NCBI GenBank assembly: GCA_963920635.1
Contig: OY987298.1
Coordinates: 35,495,787-35,559,786 of the forward strand
Reading direction: 5' to 3'
Origin: Pseudeuparius sepicola
Taxonomy: Eukaryota; Arthropoda; Insecta; Coleoptera; Anthribidae
DNA: 64,000 nucleotides
Of the stretch, positions 22,017 through 32,987 are shown piece after piece. The position numbers and the translations under genes were made by a program. The notes below the pieces were generated by a model. The model was given only the letters and a program-made list of their open reading frames with translations, did not search any database and was not told the origin of the DNA. Position 1 is the first letter of the stretch. Each line of letters begins with the position of its first letter.

Positions 22017-22321
22017 GGTTCTACAATAAATTCGATATTTGTAGATCGGCCGACGGGTCCAAGACTCTTCATGTAATACCTCCTTCCGTTACCGATATCC
22101 CTATTAATTTCTTCGATCCGTTGGGGCGTAAACTCGGCCGTGTATCGTTGCGGCAGCACCGTCTTAAATTCTTCGAACTCGACGTAGACCTTCTCTCCGT
22201 ATTGCGTGTTGACTTTGTCCACGCTCGTGATTTGAAAATTTTCACCCACCTCCATATTTTGAACGCTTTCGAATTTCTTGAAGATCAAATTCTTGTTCAG
22301 GTGATTCAGGAACGACTGCAT
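22013..22321 (-). CDS. Gene A copy in right arm
   Basis: An inverted copy of the gene at 6801-7109, encoding the same 102 residues with the same promoter and downstream layout. The two copies point inward, away from the element tips toward the core. Perfect protein identity while nearby non-coding bases differ occasionally is compatible with either recent duplication or gene conversion. Confidence 0.7.
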   Translation of the reverse strand: MQSFLNHLNKNLIFKKFESVQNMEVGENFQITSVDKVNTQYGEKVYVEFEEFKTVLPQRYTAEFTPQRIEEINRDIGNGRRYYMKSLGPVGRSTNIEFIVEP

Positions 22322-22645
22322 TTTGAACTCGGCAAATCAGACTGTAGGAAATTGTAAGTGTATATAACGGGAAAACTGCTCTTGCGCACGAATATATAGA
22401 CCTCACCCCACCAAGCCGTTGGAGTGGGGGTTGCCCCGTCGTTGGAGTGGGGGCTGACACCCGCCGTTGGAGTGGGGGGGGGTCAACTGGGGGTCACACG
22501 TGGCCCAAAGGTCAAAGGTTAATCTATCAGGATCTAGGGGTCAACTGGGGTCATCCGGTGACGTCACGTGACCTCGGGCATGACGTAGCCACTTTGCACG
22601 CTTTTTTCAAGGTCGTGGGTTAGAACTCTCTTTGTATTACTACTG

Positions 22646-22798
22646 AAGTCTAAAACTTGGGGCAAATCAACCCTAGTCCCCAGTAACTCAGCGCCCCGTA
22701 AGCTGCGACGCGCAGCGCGTTACCACTGCGCCGCCCGTTCCAACAGCCCACTAGCTGCGTAGACATCTGATCCTGATCGGGTGAACGTCCCGTCCGCC
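22646..22798 (-). repeat. tRNA-derived SINE-like head
   Basis: Read on the minus strand, GGCGCAGTGGTAACGCGCTG fits a tRNA A-box region and a degenerate B-box-like GGTTGATTTGCCCC follows. It lies directly against the right end of the giant element. Sequence of the same character continues beyond the hAT insertion (23731 to about 24080), including GTGGGATTATTACTGT, similar to the SINE at 37975. Confidence 0.45.
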
Positions 22799-23730
22799 CA
22801 GTGGCGTAGCTATCATATAGCGGGAGTAAGCAACGCTTACGGGCTCAAGGCCCGTAAGGGGCCCATACCAAGTTAAGTAATAAAACTAAAACCAAAATCT
22901 CCAAATGATTGAAATATCTATATTCATGTTCTCATGTGCATGTCAACAACTGGCAAGTCTGTCGGCTATCGGGCTTACTAAATAAGAGGGCGCGCCGGCG
23001 TCGTCACTGAGAATCATCAAGAACCGGTTCAACCGGTTCTATTATTTCAGTCCATGGTTATCAGCACGACAAGACGTGCGAACGAGCTTCGAGCGGTGTG
23101 ACGTGTGACCAGTCGCTGACTATTAGCTATAGCTATTATTACTGGTTCATGTGCATGCGTTGTTTATTTCCAGTAGGTACAGTTGTTAATAGTTGTCGTT
23201 TTAATTTTAAATGCTCGTATTCCTGCAAAATGGAGAAGAAAACGAGTCGAGCATACAAAAGAAAAATAAGGAAAGAAAATGAAGAGAAATTTAAAAAGAT
23301 GCAGAAAATAGACAGTTTTTTATTTAACAAACCTGAATGTAACCAAATTAACCCAAAAATTGTGATTCACCTTCGAGTACCTACAACTTCAGACTTATCT
23401 GCAACTACTTTGATAATCTCAGTGATTGCTGAATCTAGGCCCATTATCGATAGTATACAAGCCTTAGATGATACAAATAAAATTCAAGATTTTCTTGCTC
23501 TTAGCGATACTGATAATCTGGATATTGAAAAATCATCTGATACAAATGATTCGTTAAACCATTTGAATTCCGCTGACTTAGGTGAATGGATTAGGTACTG
23601 ATAACTTATATTCGTTTTTTTAATAAACTGATTTTTCCAAAATTTGACTTTTATTTTGTTTGCCGTTTGTGGGGGGGGGGGCATGGGATTATTTTGCTTA
23701 CGGGTCCGACAAAGTCTTGCTACGCCACTG
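22799..23730 (+). mobile_element. 932-bp hAT element with transposase N-terminus
   Basis: The termini are CAGTGGCGTAGC and GCTACGCCACTG, a common hAT inverted repeat. They are flanked by CGTCCGCC (22791-22798) and CGTCCGCT (23731-23738), an 8-bp duplication with one mismatch. It contains only the first part of a transposase gene and so is non-autonomous. Confidence 0.85.
23230..23601 (+). pseudogene. hAT transposase N-terminal fragment (TTF/ZMYM-like)
   Basis: From the ATG at 23230 the frame gives 123 residues beginning MEKKTSRAYKRKIRKENEEK, followed by KKMQKIDSFL. This basic helix plus K-I-D-S-F-L motif is typical of the N-terminus of hAT transposases annotated as ZMYM1- or TTF-finger-like. 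An in-frame upstream ATG at 23098 exists, but the sequence before 23230 is not family-like. The zinc finger, RNase H-like DDE and dimerisation regions are absent, because the element ends 130 bp downstream. AATAAA follows at about 23621. Confidence 0.6.
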
Positions 23731-23767
23731 CGTCCGCTGGGCCGCCACTGCCATTGTCTCAGTACCG

Positions 23768-23805
23768 CCGTCCATAGACAAACCCAAAAATGTTTGTCTA
23801 TGCCG
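23768..23805. repeat. Short hairpin CATAGACAAAC
   Basis: CATAGACAAAC and GTTTGTCTATG form an 11-bp stem with a loop of about 9 bases within GC-rich SINE-like sequence. Confidence 0.5.
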
Positions 23806-24174
23806 CCGTCCGCCACCAGGCTACCCGCCACGTCACGTCCGTAAGTGGAAGGCAGAGGGAAGTGCACGTGCCCTTCCCGTGGATCGATGCTGTGAACCGC
23901 TGTTATTGCCAGATTCTTGGATACCATCCTCACCATGTTCGTGCTCCCACATTCGGAAGTAGGTATCCATCATAAATTGGTGGTTTTATTATACGCTAGT
24001 GGGATTATTACTGTATCACAACAGATTTCTTCTAGGTACCTAGGGGGGTAGGAGATGCTAAGATCTGACGCTCACGGAGAGAATAAACGTGTGCCTTTAA
24101 TCTGTATGGTCAAGTTACTGCGGTGGCATTTTGTGCACAGTGTAAATTCCCAATACATTTTTGGACATTATAAT

Positions 24175-24362
24175 CGTTGACTGATATATTATTGAAGACT
24201 GCTGACGGCTGTCACGTCTGACACATTTTTGGCTCGCCATGCGTTTTCCGAAGATAAAATACAATGCAGAATACATTATTAGCCATCAGAGCCATCTGTT
24301 TTCCAGGACTTAAAACTATAGCCGTGAGAAATCTTTATAAATACGTCAGTCAACGTTATAAT
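24175..24362. repeat. Dispersed repeat shared with 50930-51066
   Basis: The segment from GGCTCGCCATGCG through AATACGTCAGTCAACG resembles 50945-51064, with common blocks AAAATACAATGC and CTATAGCCGTGA. The family is unknown. Confidence 0.6.
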
Positions 24363-25270
24363 GATATTTTTTACAAAAGAAGAAAAGGATTTACATTAGA
24401 AAATCAAAAAGCGAGTCAAAAAGGTAATAAATTAAGTTAGACCATGATGTTTCTATCGCCACAACAGAAAAATGTTTCCCTGAAAATTTATAAACCACAA
24501 AAAAATATCGACCTTTTAGGATTTTCTCAGATTTTCTACATTTTTGAAATAATTTCTGCGAACAAGTAAAAAGCAAGTAAATTTACGATGTGTTGTGCAA
24601 TTGGCAACTGCGCACAAGTCTTGACGCGCGAGCTTAGCAGCTGACTAGGAAAGCGCCATTAAGAAGGGATTTTAATGCAATTCGGAAAATATTTTTTTTG
24701 TTGACTACAAAATTTTTTTAATTTCAGGTTCATATTAAGCTTTTTTTTTCTACCTGTGGTTAAATTTTTTTACATTATGACTGAATCACGAAATGTTCAC
24801 TCCCACTCGTATGATTTGCAGCACGTGCCTGAGGCTCCTGCTATAAACTGTCACACTCTTGGGAAATTAATACCAATCAGTGCTAGTTATACAATAAACC
24901 ATTATCCCAAAACGTCAATGTTATCTATCTCTCAAATTATTTTAACTGTTTATCCAAATATCCGTTTAGCAGCTATTATCTACACGTGGAAAAAGTACAC
25001 TGTACAGGGAGTCCCGGCTTGAATGGTTTTGGGGGATCTCTTCTATTTCCCGAAGAGATTTTCGAGAAATGTTGAATGCCGCAAACCGCACACTAATATT
25101 ATATTGATTCGTTTGGGAAATACTCGGCGTTTCTCGTTTTCTAGAATTTCTTAAGCGTGCCATAACTTTTCTGTTCGTGGATATTTTCGATTCCGGTAGA
25201 AACCTTCTTGGTTTATTTTTTTACGTAGAAATCGTTGGGGTGGGATGTTTCCTTGGGTTGACGGTTTTAA
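24363..25270. other. Unassigned AT-rich DNA
   Basis: Two short open frames (24756-25022 plus, 24966-25163 minus) have no coding bias. I see no RNA gene or repeat pair. Confidence 0.3.
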
Positions 25271-25408
25271 ATGAAAAAATTCCCAATTTTAATTTTGAAC
25301 CACAGGGATTTCATTTGCACCGTCTTTGTTCCCAGACGCTCGGCCACACTGGTCCCGTTGCTGAGAGAGGACTACATCACCGGCGCCGTCAACCTCAATT
25401 TGATTTAA
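25271..25408 (+). CDS. Possible gene 3' end, stop at 25406
   Basis: A 45-codon frame, or an exon entering at a CACAG acceptor at 25305, ends REDYITGAVNLNLI then TAA. Codons from 25307 on are strongly GC-ending, unlike the surrounding AT-rich DNA. No family is recognised. The TAA overlaps the stop of a minus-strand frame that is equally GC3-rich (25405-25460), so two genes may converge here. Confidence 0.3.
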   Translation: MKKFPILILNHRDFICTVFVPRRSATLVPLLREDYITGAVNLNLI

Positions 25409-25480
25409 TTGTAGGCGTCAACGTCGTACGTGGCGGCGCAGTTGTCGAAGAAAAAAGTTTTGGAAATAACATCGTGCGAC
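25405..25480 (-). CDS. Possible convergent gene 3' end
   Basis: The minus frame reading FFFDNCAATYDVDAYN then TAA (25407-25405) has C or G in nearly every third position across the last 13 codons. It opens after a TAG near 25490, so only about 25 codons are visible. An exon boundary (AATAG acceptor) could lie there. The family is unknown. Confidence 0.25.
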
Positions 25481-25747
25481 TATTAATTCACTTCTTGCAG
25501 AAATGAACGACTTAGGTCAAGTCTCGGACCGCTTACCTTCGACGTCTTGTTACACAAATCAGTCATAGTTGTCAATAATCGATTTCTAACAGTTGAGAAA
25601 GTTTTTTTTTTTTTCTCCTAATGGGTGATGATGTATTGAAGTTCCTATACTCGGCCACCATTCTGGCAAAACTATTTCCTTACATACTAACCTATGAATT
25701 GGGTATTTTATTTTATAAATTGAAGGATATTTGACATTATAAAAATA

Positions 25748-27170
25748 AACTCCTGGACAAAATTTATGATCCGATTTGAATGGTTTTTTTTTGCATTGTA
25801 GGTTGGTTCCTTGACAATGTAATAGTTTTCGCTGTTTATGATAAAAAGTTCATTTTCGATTTATACCGGGTGTAACAAAAATGTTATGTTTTTTCCGAAA
25901 ATTCGTATCACCCTGTGGAGTATACTAGCACCCGAAACATATAGCAGTTGACATTAGACGGTAGGTCCATCTTTCTTCAACATTTTCTTTTTTGGTTTAC
26001 TTCATTATCTCTGTTATTAAAGGAGATACACTGTTTTATATCGTAACATGTTTTTATAGACTTTATTATTCAACACAGTCATTGTTGAATGTTTTCAAGT
26101 AGGCTATGGAACTTTTCTGCCATTTCAAGCGATGAGTCAACACATGTTGTGTTTTAAAATTACAAAGGTCAAATAAAATTCGCCATACCGATAAAAAGTG
26201 TTCAGAAACTGCTTATTAAACGTTCGTTTCATATGCAGTTGCCCGACTATTCTGTCGTTTAAACCAGCCTCATTTAAACGTTTTCTGATTGTTTGAGACA
26301 ATATTGTATGATGGCGAGCAGTTCTAAGCTCACTTTTTTGTCTAGTACTAGTGATATTCCTGTTTCTTAGAGCAGTTTGCCTAATAAAACGCTCATCCCT
26401 TGGATCGGTACATCGGTTTCGCCCTTGGCCTGACCTTCGAGAGTAAGATCCTGTCTCGTTAAATCGTTCAACCATACGACTTATAGTCGAACGATGTCTT
26501 CCTATCACATTAGCAACATGACACATCGAATAGCCTTCATCCACCAAAGTTAAAGCTCTTACTGCTTCTTCTGCCGATAAATTTTTTGGTCGATTCATTT
26601 TTCAATTTTACAATACTCGTCGGGCAACTGGGCATATGAAACGAACGTTTAATAAGCAGTTTCCGAACAGTTTTTATCGGTATGGCGAATTTTATTTGAC
26701 CTTTGTAACTTTAAAACACAACATCTGTTGACACATCGCTTGAAATGGCAGAAAATTTCCATAGCCTACTTGAAAACATTCAACAATGACTGTGTTGAAT
26801 AATAAAGTCTATAAAAACATGTTACGATATAAAACAGTGTATCTCCTTTAATAACAGAGATAATGAAGTAAACCAAAAAAGGAAATGTTGAAGAAAGATG
26901 GACCTACCGTCTAATGTCAACTGCTATATGTTTCGGTTGCTAGTATACTCCACAGGGTGATACGAATTTTCGGAAAAAAACATAACATTTTTGTTACACC
27001 CGGTATAAATCGAAAATGAACTTTTTATCATAAACAGCGAAACTATGACATTGTCAAGGAACCAACCTACAATGCAAAAAAAATCATTCATCGGATCATA
27101 AATTCAGAAAAAAAAATAGCATCAAATAAGTGGCAAATTTATGATGTTGCGTTAATTTTGTCCAGGAGTT
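25748..27170. mobile_element. Tc1/mariner-derived foldback FB4
   Basis: The termini AACTCCTGGACAAAATT are inverted and TA-flanked. Arms 25748-26245 and 26617-27170 are inverted copies. The 371-bp centre holds only the start of a transposase gene reading from the right arm. The left arm is an inverted duplicate of the 5' half, so the element consists of two 5' ends. Confidence 0.85.
26137..26598 (-). pseudogene. Tc1/mariner transposase DNA-binding domain
   Basis: From the ATG at 26598, residues 1-115 read as a paired helix-turn-helix: LSAEEAVRALTLVDEGYSMC, then IGRHRSTISRMVERF, then a GSYSRRSGQGR linker (GRPR-like) and a second helix-turn-helix region. The following 35 residues come from the inverted arm and are not transposase. 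The DDE/D catalytic domain is missing entirely. Known members use this domain to bind their terminal repeats. Confidence 0.75.
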
Positions 27171-27235
27171 TATATTGCTAAAGGCAACAAAAAACAATTA
27201 TGCCTATAACCAGAACTTTCAGATACAGTGACCGG

Positions 27236-28086
27236 CAGAATGTAGGTATCCAACAAATGGGAATTTTTTAAATTTTGAATTAGGTATGTCCTAAAACCAA
27301 AAAAGGGCCCAAAAACTTCAAGCAAATATCGCGGTATACGAGGGGGAGTCAAAAACTTATATACGGCACCAGAGTAAAGTAAGAAAAAAGGGATAAGAGA
27401 AAGTTGTTTGCAATGAAAAGTATACATGAATACAACATCATGGCCATATATTTAAACATTTTATATATTTTTTATCATTAGTACCTAGTTACAGTTTTCT
27501 CATTTGCCCCTGAAGGGAATTTTACGCCACAATATTCTAACAATTATTCAGACCTTTCGCGCTAAATAAGGTACTAGCGTTTATACTGGCCGTGGCTATC
27601 TAGGTAATTGGAAATATGAAAAAACTCAGAAAACATGTTGAACAAGTATTTTTTTTGTTGCGCTACTCAAGATAGTGTCCAAGTTTCACAACAACAGACT
27701 TTGTGAATGGCTTTTTTCAAATAAAAGTCTGCAGAATGTGCTTGCTATCTTGCCATGGTATTTTAAATCACTTAAGGCTCGGTTTTTTAGTATTTAACAG
27801 CAAATAATTATAAAAGAATATACTGTAAATTGTAGTGTATTTATGTATACTTTTTGATTGCAAAAACTTTCTCTTATACAATTTTTCTTTGCGACGCAAA
27901 TATAGGGTACCTTAGTCTTGTTTGTGCTGCGTTTAAGTTCTTGACCCCCCTCGTATTCAGCGATATTTGCGTGAAGTTTTTCGGACCTTATTTTGGTTTC
28001 AGAACATGCCTAATGTAGCCCCATAGTCAGCTTTCTATTTCTGCCCAAAATAAAAAAAACATTTGCGTACATTCTGCCGGTCACTG
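27236..28086. mobile_element. Foldback element FB5
   Basis: The termini CAGTGACCGGCAGAATGTA and TACATTCTGCCGGTCACTG are TA-flanked, with inverted arms including AAATATCGCGGTATACGAGG against CTCGTATTCAGCGATATTT. Only 65 bp separates it from FB4. No coding capacity. Confidence 0.85.
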
Positions 28087-31000
28087 TATAACCATAAATG
28101 ATTACCAGAGGATAATAATATAATGTGTCTGTTCGTCTTTCTAGAAAAAAATTAACTTTTACAATATTTGTGGTAAAACTAAATGATGTAAAGTCATTTG
28201 TACAAGCACGTAGCATGACCAAGATGGCAGGTCTTACAATGTCGAAGGTAACATATTATCACGGATATAACGGTCATAATTAAAGCAATGTTCTTTTGGC
28301 ATCTCAGTAATGAATAACAAATAAATAAAGTCTTTAACCATATAAAAATATCAAAAAGAACAGTGCTTCGATTTTTGTGTATAAATTACCCAAAAAGCTT
28401 CATACCGATAGATCAATTTCGTTTATCAATTAATTTTAGTTATTATTTATTCATTTGGAGTTTATATAAAATACCAAATTATTTGCTAATTCATTAGGTA
28501 TAAATAAACTGATTCTGTGTAAATCGATGGTAACAAATAATCCGCGAATTAGCATCGGGGTATAAAATAATATTCGATGTTACTATGTTACGTTAGTTTG
28601 TGAAATGTAAACAGTAATTTCTGCATAGAAAAATTAATGTATTTCCAATGGCTTTTATAATGTAAAAAAGACAAATCGAACATGCTACGTTTGATAAAAC
28701 TTATAACTTAAAATTCGCGCACTGTCGATCTGAAGTCAAAAAATACCGCCAATGATTAAATGCGCTGTCTCTATGAGTCTACAAATTATCTATTTGTCCT
28801 TAACCTGTATCAATGTTGATTGACAATAGGAGTACTTTGACAGAATGGCCAATACAATAAAATCGGTCAAAAAATGAAAACATTTTACAAACCTGGAGAG
28901 TTTTTAGTGGCGAACCCTGTATACCAAATTGGACGTTTCAGGTTTAGCAGTATACAGTATCCATTAATAATATCTAGAAAACGATTTAATTTTTTTTGCC
29001 TGATTTTTTGCCAAACCTCTAGACCTTCAAAAATTGTTGTGCTTCCATTTAAAATGTATATACTGTATTGTGAAAATGGACAACATTTTGGGTATATTTT
29101 AAGATCATTGGGTACATACCTAATTATTTTGGTAAGCGCAACCTAAGTTGTATCTTATTATGAGTGTTGGCAGGTATTTTTTGTGGATCGAACTAGCACT
29201 TAACGTGTTTTCGTCTTTTTTGCGTCATGCTGTCACAACTAAATCAATTAAATGCACGGACCAATTGATATTAATATTTTTAATCGAAAAAACGTTAGTG
29301 CAATATTGTAGTTATTTAAGCATCAATAGGGTAAAGGGACATATTTTGGCCCAAGTGTAAAATTTATTGGACAGGGGCCGGACTCACATTTTATTCCAGA
29401 AGTGCATGATTTTTTGAACGACCAAAAATAATGTTAAAATATAACGATACATTATTGGGATTATCCAAACGCTAGCGTGGGTGAAAACCATCACATTATT
29501 AGTTGGACTTTCAGAAAATATGTTACTTCAATCCTCATGATCACAACGAAAAGTATATTTGCAGTTTCTTCAAATCAATTGAGTGTTTGTTTTTACTAGT
29601 TTCAAGCTTTGTAGAACATATCGGACATAGATTGGATATAGATTAAGATATGAAATATAAAAGGCAAAGGAGTGCTGCACTTTGTGCGATAAAAAATAAA
29701 TAAAACAAAAGTACCTACTTACCTAATATCAGTGACTATTTCTATATGCTAATATAGAAAATAAGCTTATTTGAGCATGGGCTTCCACTGGTAAATTTTT
29801 ATTATTGCATGAAGTGCGCTGGCCTTTCCACTTGCTCCAATTTATGAATATCTAGTTGCCAAATTATATTATAATTATAAATTATAATAGGTGTAATTTT
29901 ATTATAGCAAGTAGTTGAAAAGTACAGCCCAAAACATATGATTAACTAACTACTTTAGTTTAAACTTAAGCAGATGGAAATCTCAAGCTCAAAACTAAAT
30001 TAAACTGAAAGCGATCTAGGCTGTACAATCGCTATCTATGCTTTTATGTATTAGTGTCAAAAAGTAACTTTCCCTTCAATTTGAAACATTAACTTTATAA
30101 TATATCAGATTAAAATAAGGTAATTAATACACTTTGATGTAATTTCTAAGGGTGTTTAACAAGTTTAGAAGTTAAATGCCGATTTAAATGGATGTAATGT
30201 TATTTGAAATATGCTCGCAGTGTTCACACGTGGCAGGATAACTCTCGTCATTTTATTGACTTTAAATTTTAAACTGTACTTTAAAATTATAATGATGTAA
30301 CGTATTATGTGTATAATAAATAAATATTAACATTGCCCGTATTTTACAAATCCCATATTCCCCACCTGAAAAAGCAAATCAGGTAATAGAGACTCCACCA
30401 ATTTATTAATGAAAGCCAGTAGAACCAAAGTCTAGATAATAACAAAGTCTAGAGAATACTATAAGTCCGCTCACTCGTTTGATGTCGTTGAAAAGCCGCA
30501 GATTTTTGCGACCGGTCGTAAATCAATGTCAGCTCGCTACTCCGTTGTTTACGAGGGTGTACTATACAAATCACCGTAAAGCTGGTTGCACCAAGTTATA
30601 CGGGGGGACCTCTCTATTGACTTTCTATTATGCACCGTGAAGCATTAGTGTACAGTATGTCCCAATTTGATACTGAACACCTCACAAATATTTGAAGGTC
30701 AAGAAAAACAAATGGTCTCTATTTTTTTATTGGTAGTTCCAAGGGAAAGAATCTCATAGGCGGTGGTATTTGGATGGGGTAATTATTTCATGACCTGCCA
30801 TGATTTTTTAAAATAGCAAATTTTCAAGAAACCGTATTAGGGATTTTTTCCGACAAAATGTTATTATGAAAACTTGTTCAGAATGAAAAACTAAGTGGAT
30901 TCGCAAAATTTCAAAAGTCTAGGCCTACTTTGATTTTCAGATTTATCACCCACTTTTTTCTTAAAAAATGGCAATATATTGAGCCTAGGCGAGGCACACG

Positions 31001-31153
31001 GGAATAGAAGGCCTGCAGCGGCTGCAGGCAACATCACACTGTCAGGCTCACCTCGAACGCCTCGTTCACGCTCACGCTCTCTCAGTTCAGTCCAGTCGAG
31101 GCGTCGAGGCGCACCGAGGCACACGGCTTTACGGCACGGTGTTCGTGCATATA
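28087..31153. other. 3 kb of unassigned AT-rich DNA
   Basis: Open frames of 70-150 codons are present but lack coding bias or motifs. A GC-rich patch at 30980-31140 contains GCCTGCAGCGGCTGCAGGC, a small palindrome, and AGGCACACGGGAATAGAAGG, which recurs inverted at about 33520. No exon is supported. Confidence 0.3.
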
Positions 31154-31640
31154 CAGGGTGTTTATAAATTATGGTGCCAACGTAATATGACAGATAGAAA
31201 ATGTAATTTTGAACAAAAAGATTTCCATGAACATGGGTCCTAAAATGCATAATAAGAATGTTACAGGGTGATAAAAGTATAGTTTGAAAAACATCTTTAT
31301 CGCAATAACTTCTACAGAAGTTATGCATTTTAAATGAAACTTGGTGCAATTCTTTAGTAACTGAAGTGCAACAATTTTGTGTAAAAACAATTTATTCCCA
31401 TCAACCAGAGGCGGAGGGGCGGGGCAGCACACTGAGTTTTCTACTCATAACTTTTTTGAGGTTATTTTTTTTATCTTGCAAGGTTCATCATTTTCGTGCA
31501 TCTTTTTATTTTGCAGCAAAAGGGTACTCTTGTTTCATAACGATAAAATCAACCGTTTGCGTTTAAATCGGCAAAATGTGCTCCAAAACACCTGTTAACT
31601 CCAAAATTCGAAAAATAAAATTGTGAACGGATTACAATAA
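31154..31640. repeat. Half of an FB6-family element
   Basis: It begins CAGGGTGTTTATAAATTATG after TA and matches the left half of FB6 at 36009, including ATGGTGCCAACGTAATATGA and ATCAACCGTTTGCG. No inverted partner end is found nearby, so it is a truncated or solo arm. Confidence 0.6.
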
Positions 31641-31876
31641 TTCGAACAGTTCTTATGAAAAATATTGTTATTGTTATACTTTGTTATATATTTTGTTTGT
31701 GTAGTAAAATTTTTATGCTTTTCTGTTGTGTTTTTATGATTTTTTCTCTTGGAACAAATCAAAAATATTCTTAAATGTGTTAGTTCTAGTTTCATGGCCA
31801 CCTTAGTTTTTGTGTAATCTTGTTTTAAAATGCAATTTTCTACGACAAAAGTTATATAAAACATATTAAATATATA

Positions 31877-32832
31877 CAGAGTGTCTCACGTAAGAGTGAA
31901 ACAACCCTATAACTTCTATAATTTTTAACCGACCAGAACGAAATTTTTACCTAAGGTAGAAGGCATTGTTGCTACTTATTTCCAAAAAATTAGTTGCCTA
32001 CTCCAAAGTCAAAGCCACCTGCGATGCCACAAACGAGGCTAAAAATCCGAAAGTCATTTTAGGCTTTTTTTCAAAAAAATTTACTAGAAAAAGTTGTTCA
32101 GAATCGATTCAAAACCCTAAATCCAAAATTTTGTCAAAATCAAAAAATATTTTTCGATTTGGGCTTTCCTTGCAATGTTATTCGGGTCTACAGGGTGACC
32201 CAAAAGTATTTTTTAAAATTTATATCTCAATAACGGCGCTAGGTACTTAAAAATTTGAAATTTGGTATGTGTTATCTACTTACTGGAAGACTCCTTAGAG
32301 CAGTTTATTCATTTACACACTGCCCTAAAAAATGGGTAAAAACTAACAACCCCTATTAATTTTTGTGCTCGAACTTTTTTGTGGGTCATTTTTACGTATA
32401 ACAAAAGTATGATTTGTGTAGCCCCTTTATTTAAGAAACTTTTTCCCTGTACATTTTTTCTCGAAAACACAATATTTTTCCTACAATAAAATAATTTCGT
32501 GCCAAATACCATTCCCTAGACTGTTCCAGAAAATTAAGTAAAAATTCATAGTAGGCAGGCGTTAAACAATTTAATTATTTTTATTGAACATTAAAACAAC
32601 AAAAATTTTATATGAAAGACCCCCTTAAAACCACCTTCCGAACACCCCTTTAAAGTATTTACAGTTTGTTCAGCGATTGTTCGGCTCAACGTCACAACTC
32701 CCGTCCTTGTCTTACTCATGAATATACGATGGATATCGGTCGTATATTCACGAGTCAGACAAGGACGGAAGTTGTGACGTTAGGGCCGAACATTCGCTGA
32801 CCAAACTGTACTATACATTCTGACTCACCCTG
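31877..32832. mobile_element. Possible TA-flanked repeat with internal palindrome
   Basis: The ends CAGAGTGTCTCA and TGACTCACCCTG are imperfectly inverted and TA-flanked. Inside, 32660-32815 is a strong palindrome (TGTTCGGCTCAACGTCACAA against TTGTGACGTTAGGGCCGAAC). An extra CAGGGTGACCC at 32191 suggests nesting, so the limits are uncertain. Confidence 0.45.
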
Positions 32833-32987
32833 TATATATTTATTTCTATGTAGGTATTTAATCGGTAAATAAATTAGGATGTAAGCGTTTTCTTTTATTT
32901 TCATTTAGTTTATTACTTTTGTTTCCACTTGTTATCACTTCACTGTCGCTTCATTATCGTTAATAAAAAGATAAATGTTCATTATGT

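Larger units (their letters stand above)
6476..22645. mobile_element. Giant 16.2-kb element with 5.6-kb inverted arms
   Basis: The left arm 6476-12103 and right arm 17019-22645 are reverse complements of almost equal length (about 5,628 and 5,627 bp) with only scattered differences, for example one C in a C-run near 6641 and single bases near 7570, 8553, 9646, 11806 and 11890. The arms diverge abruptly after CTTATGC at the inner side. The core 12104-17018 is unique. Termini are CAGTAGTAATAC and its reverse, with AAGT on both sides. Contents are two small overlapping genes per arm, a spliced gene and a broken GNAT-like gene in the core, and several classes of direct repeats. No transposase, polymerase, integrase, helicase or capsid protein is visible. 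The ends do not match the AG..CT and 6-bp duplication typical of Polintons. A 4-bp duplication occurs in some DNA transposon superfamilies such as Sola and Academ, but no such protein is seen here. Confidence 0.85.
17019..22645. repeat. Right 5.6-kb terminal inverted repeat
   Basis: This is the inverted copy of 6476-12103. Every landmark of the left arm recurs in mirror order: the GC block at 17085-17389, the minisatellite at 19555-19850, the hairpin at 20937-21000, genes A and B at 21894-22321, and the tip repeats at 22420-22600. Confidence 0.9.

Noticed and set aside
6476..22645. Polinton/Maverick
   Set aside because: The size fits, but the ends, target-duplication length and all hallmark genes (polymerase B, integrase, ATPase, capsid) are missing.
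23644..23962. Plus- and minus-strand frames across the hAT end and SINE-like sequence
   Set aside because: They cross the hAT terminus and target duplication, so they cannot be real genes.
30979..31349. Coding region in the GC-rich patch near 31.0 kb
   Set aside because: Frames on both strands lack splice sites or motifs, and part of the patch recurs inverted near 33.5 kb, suggesting a repeat.
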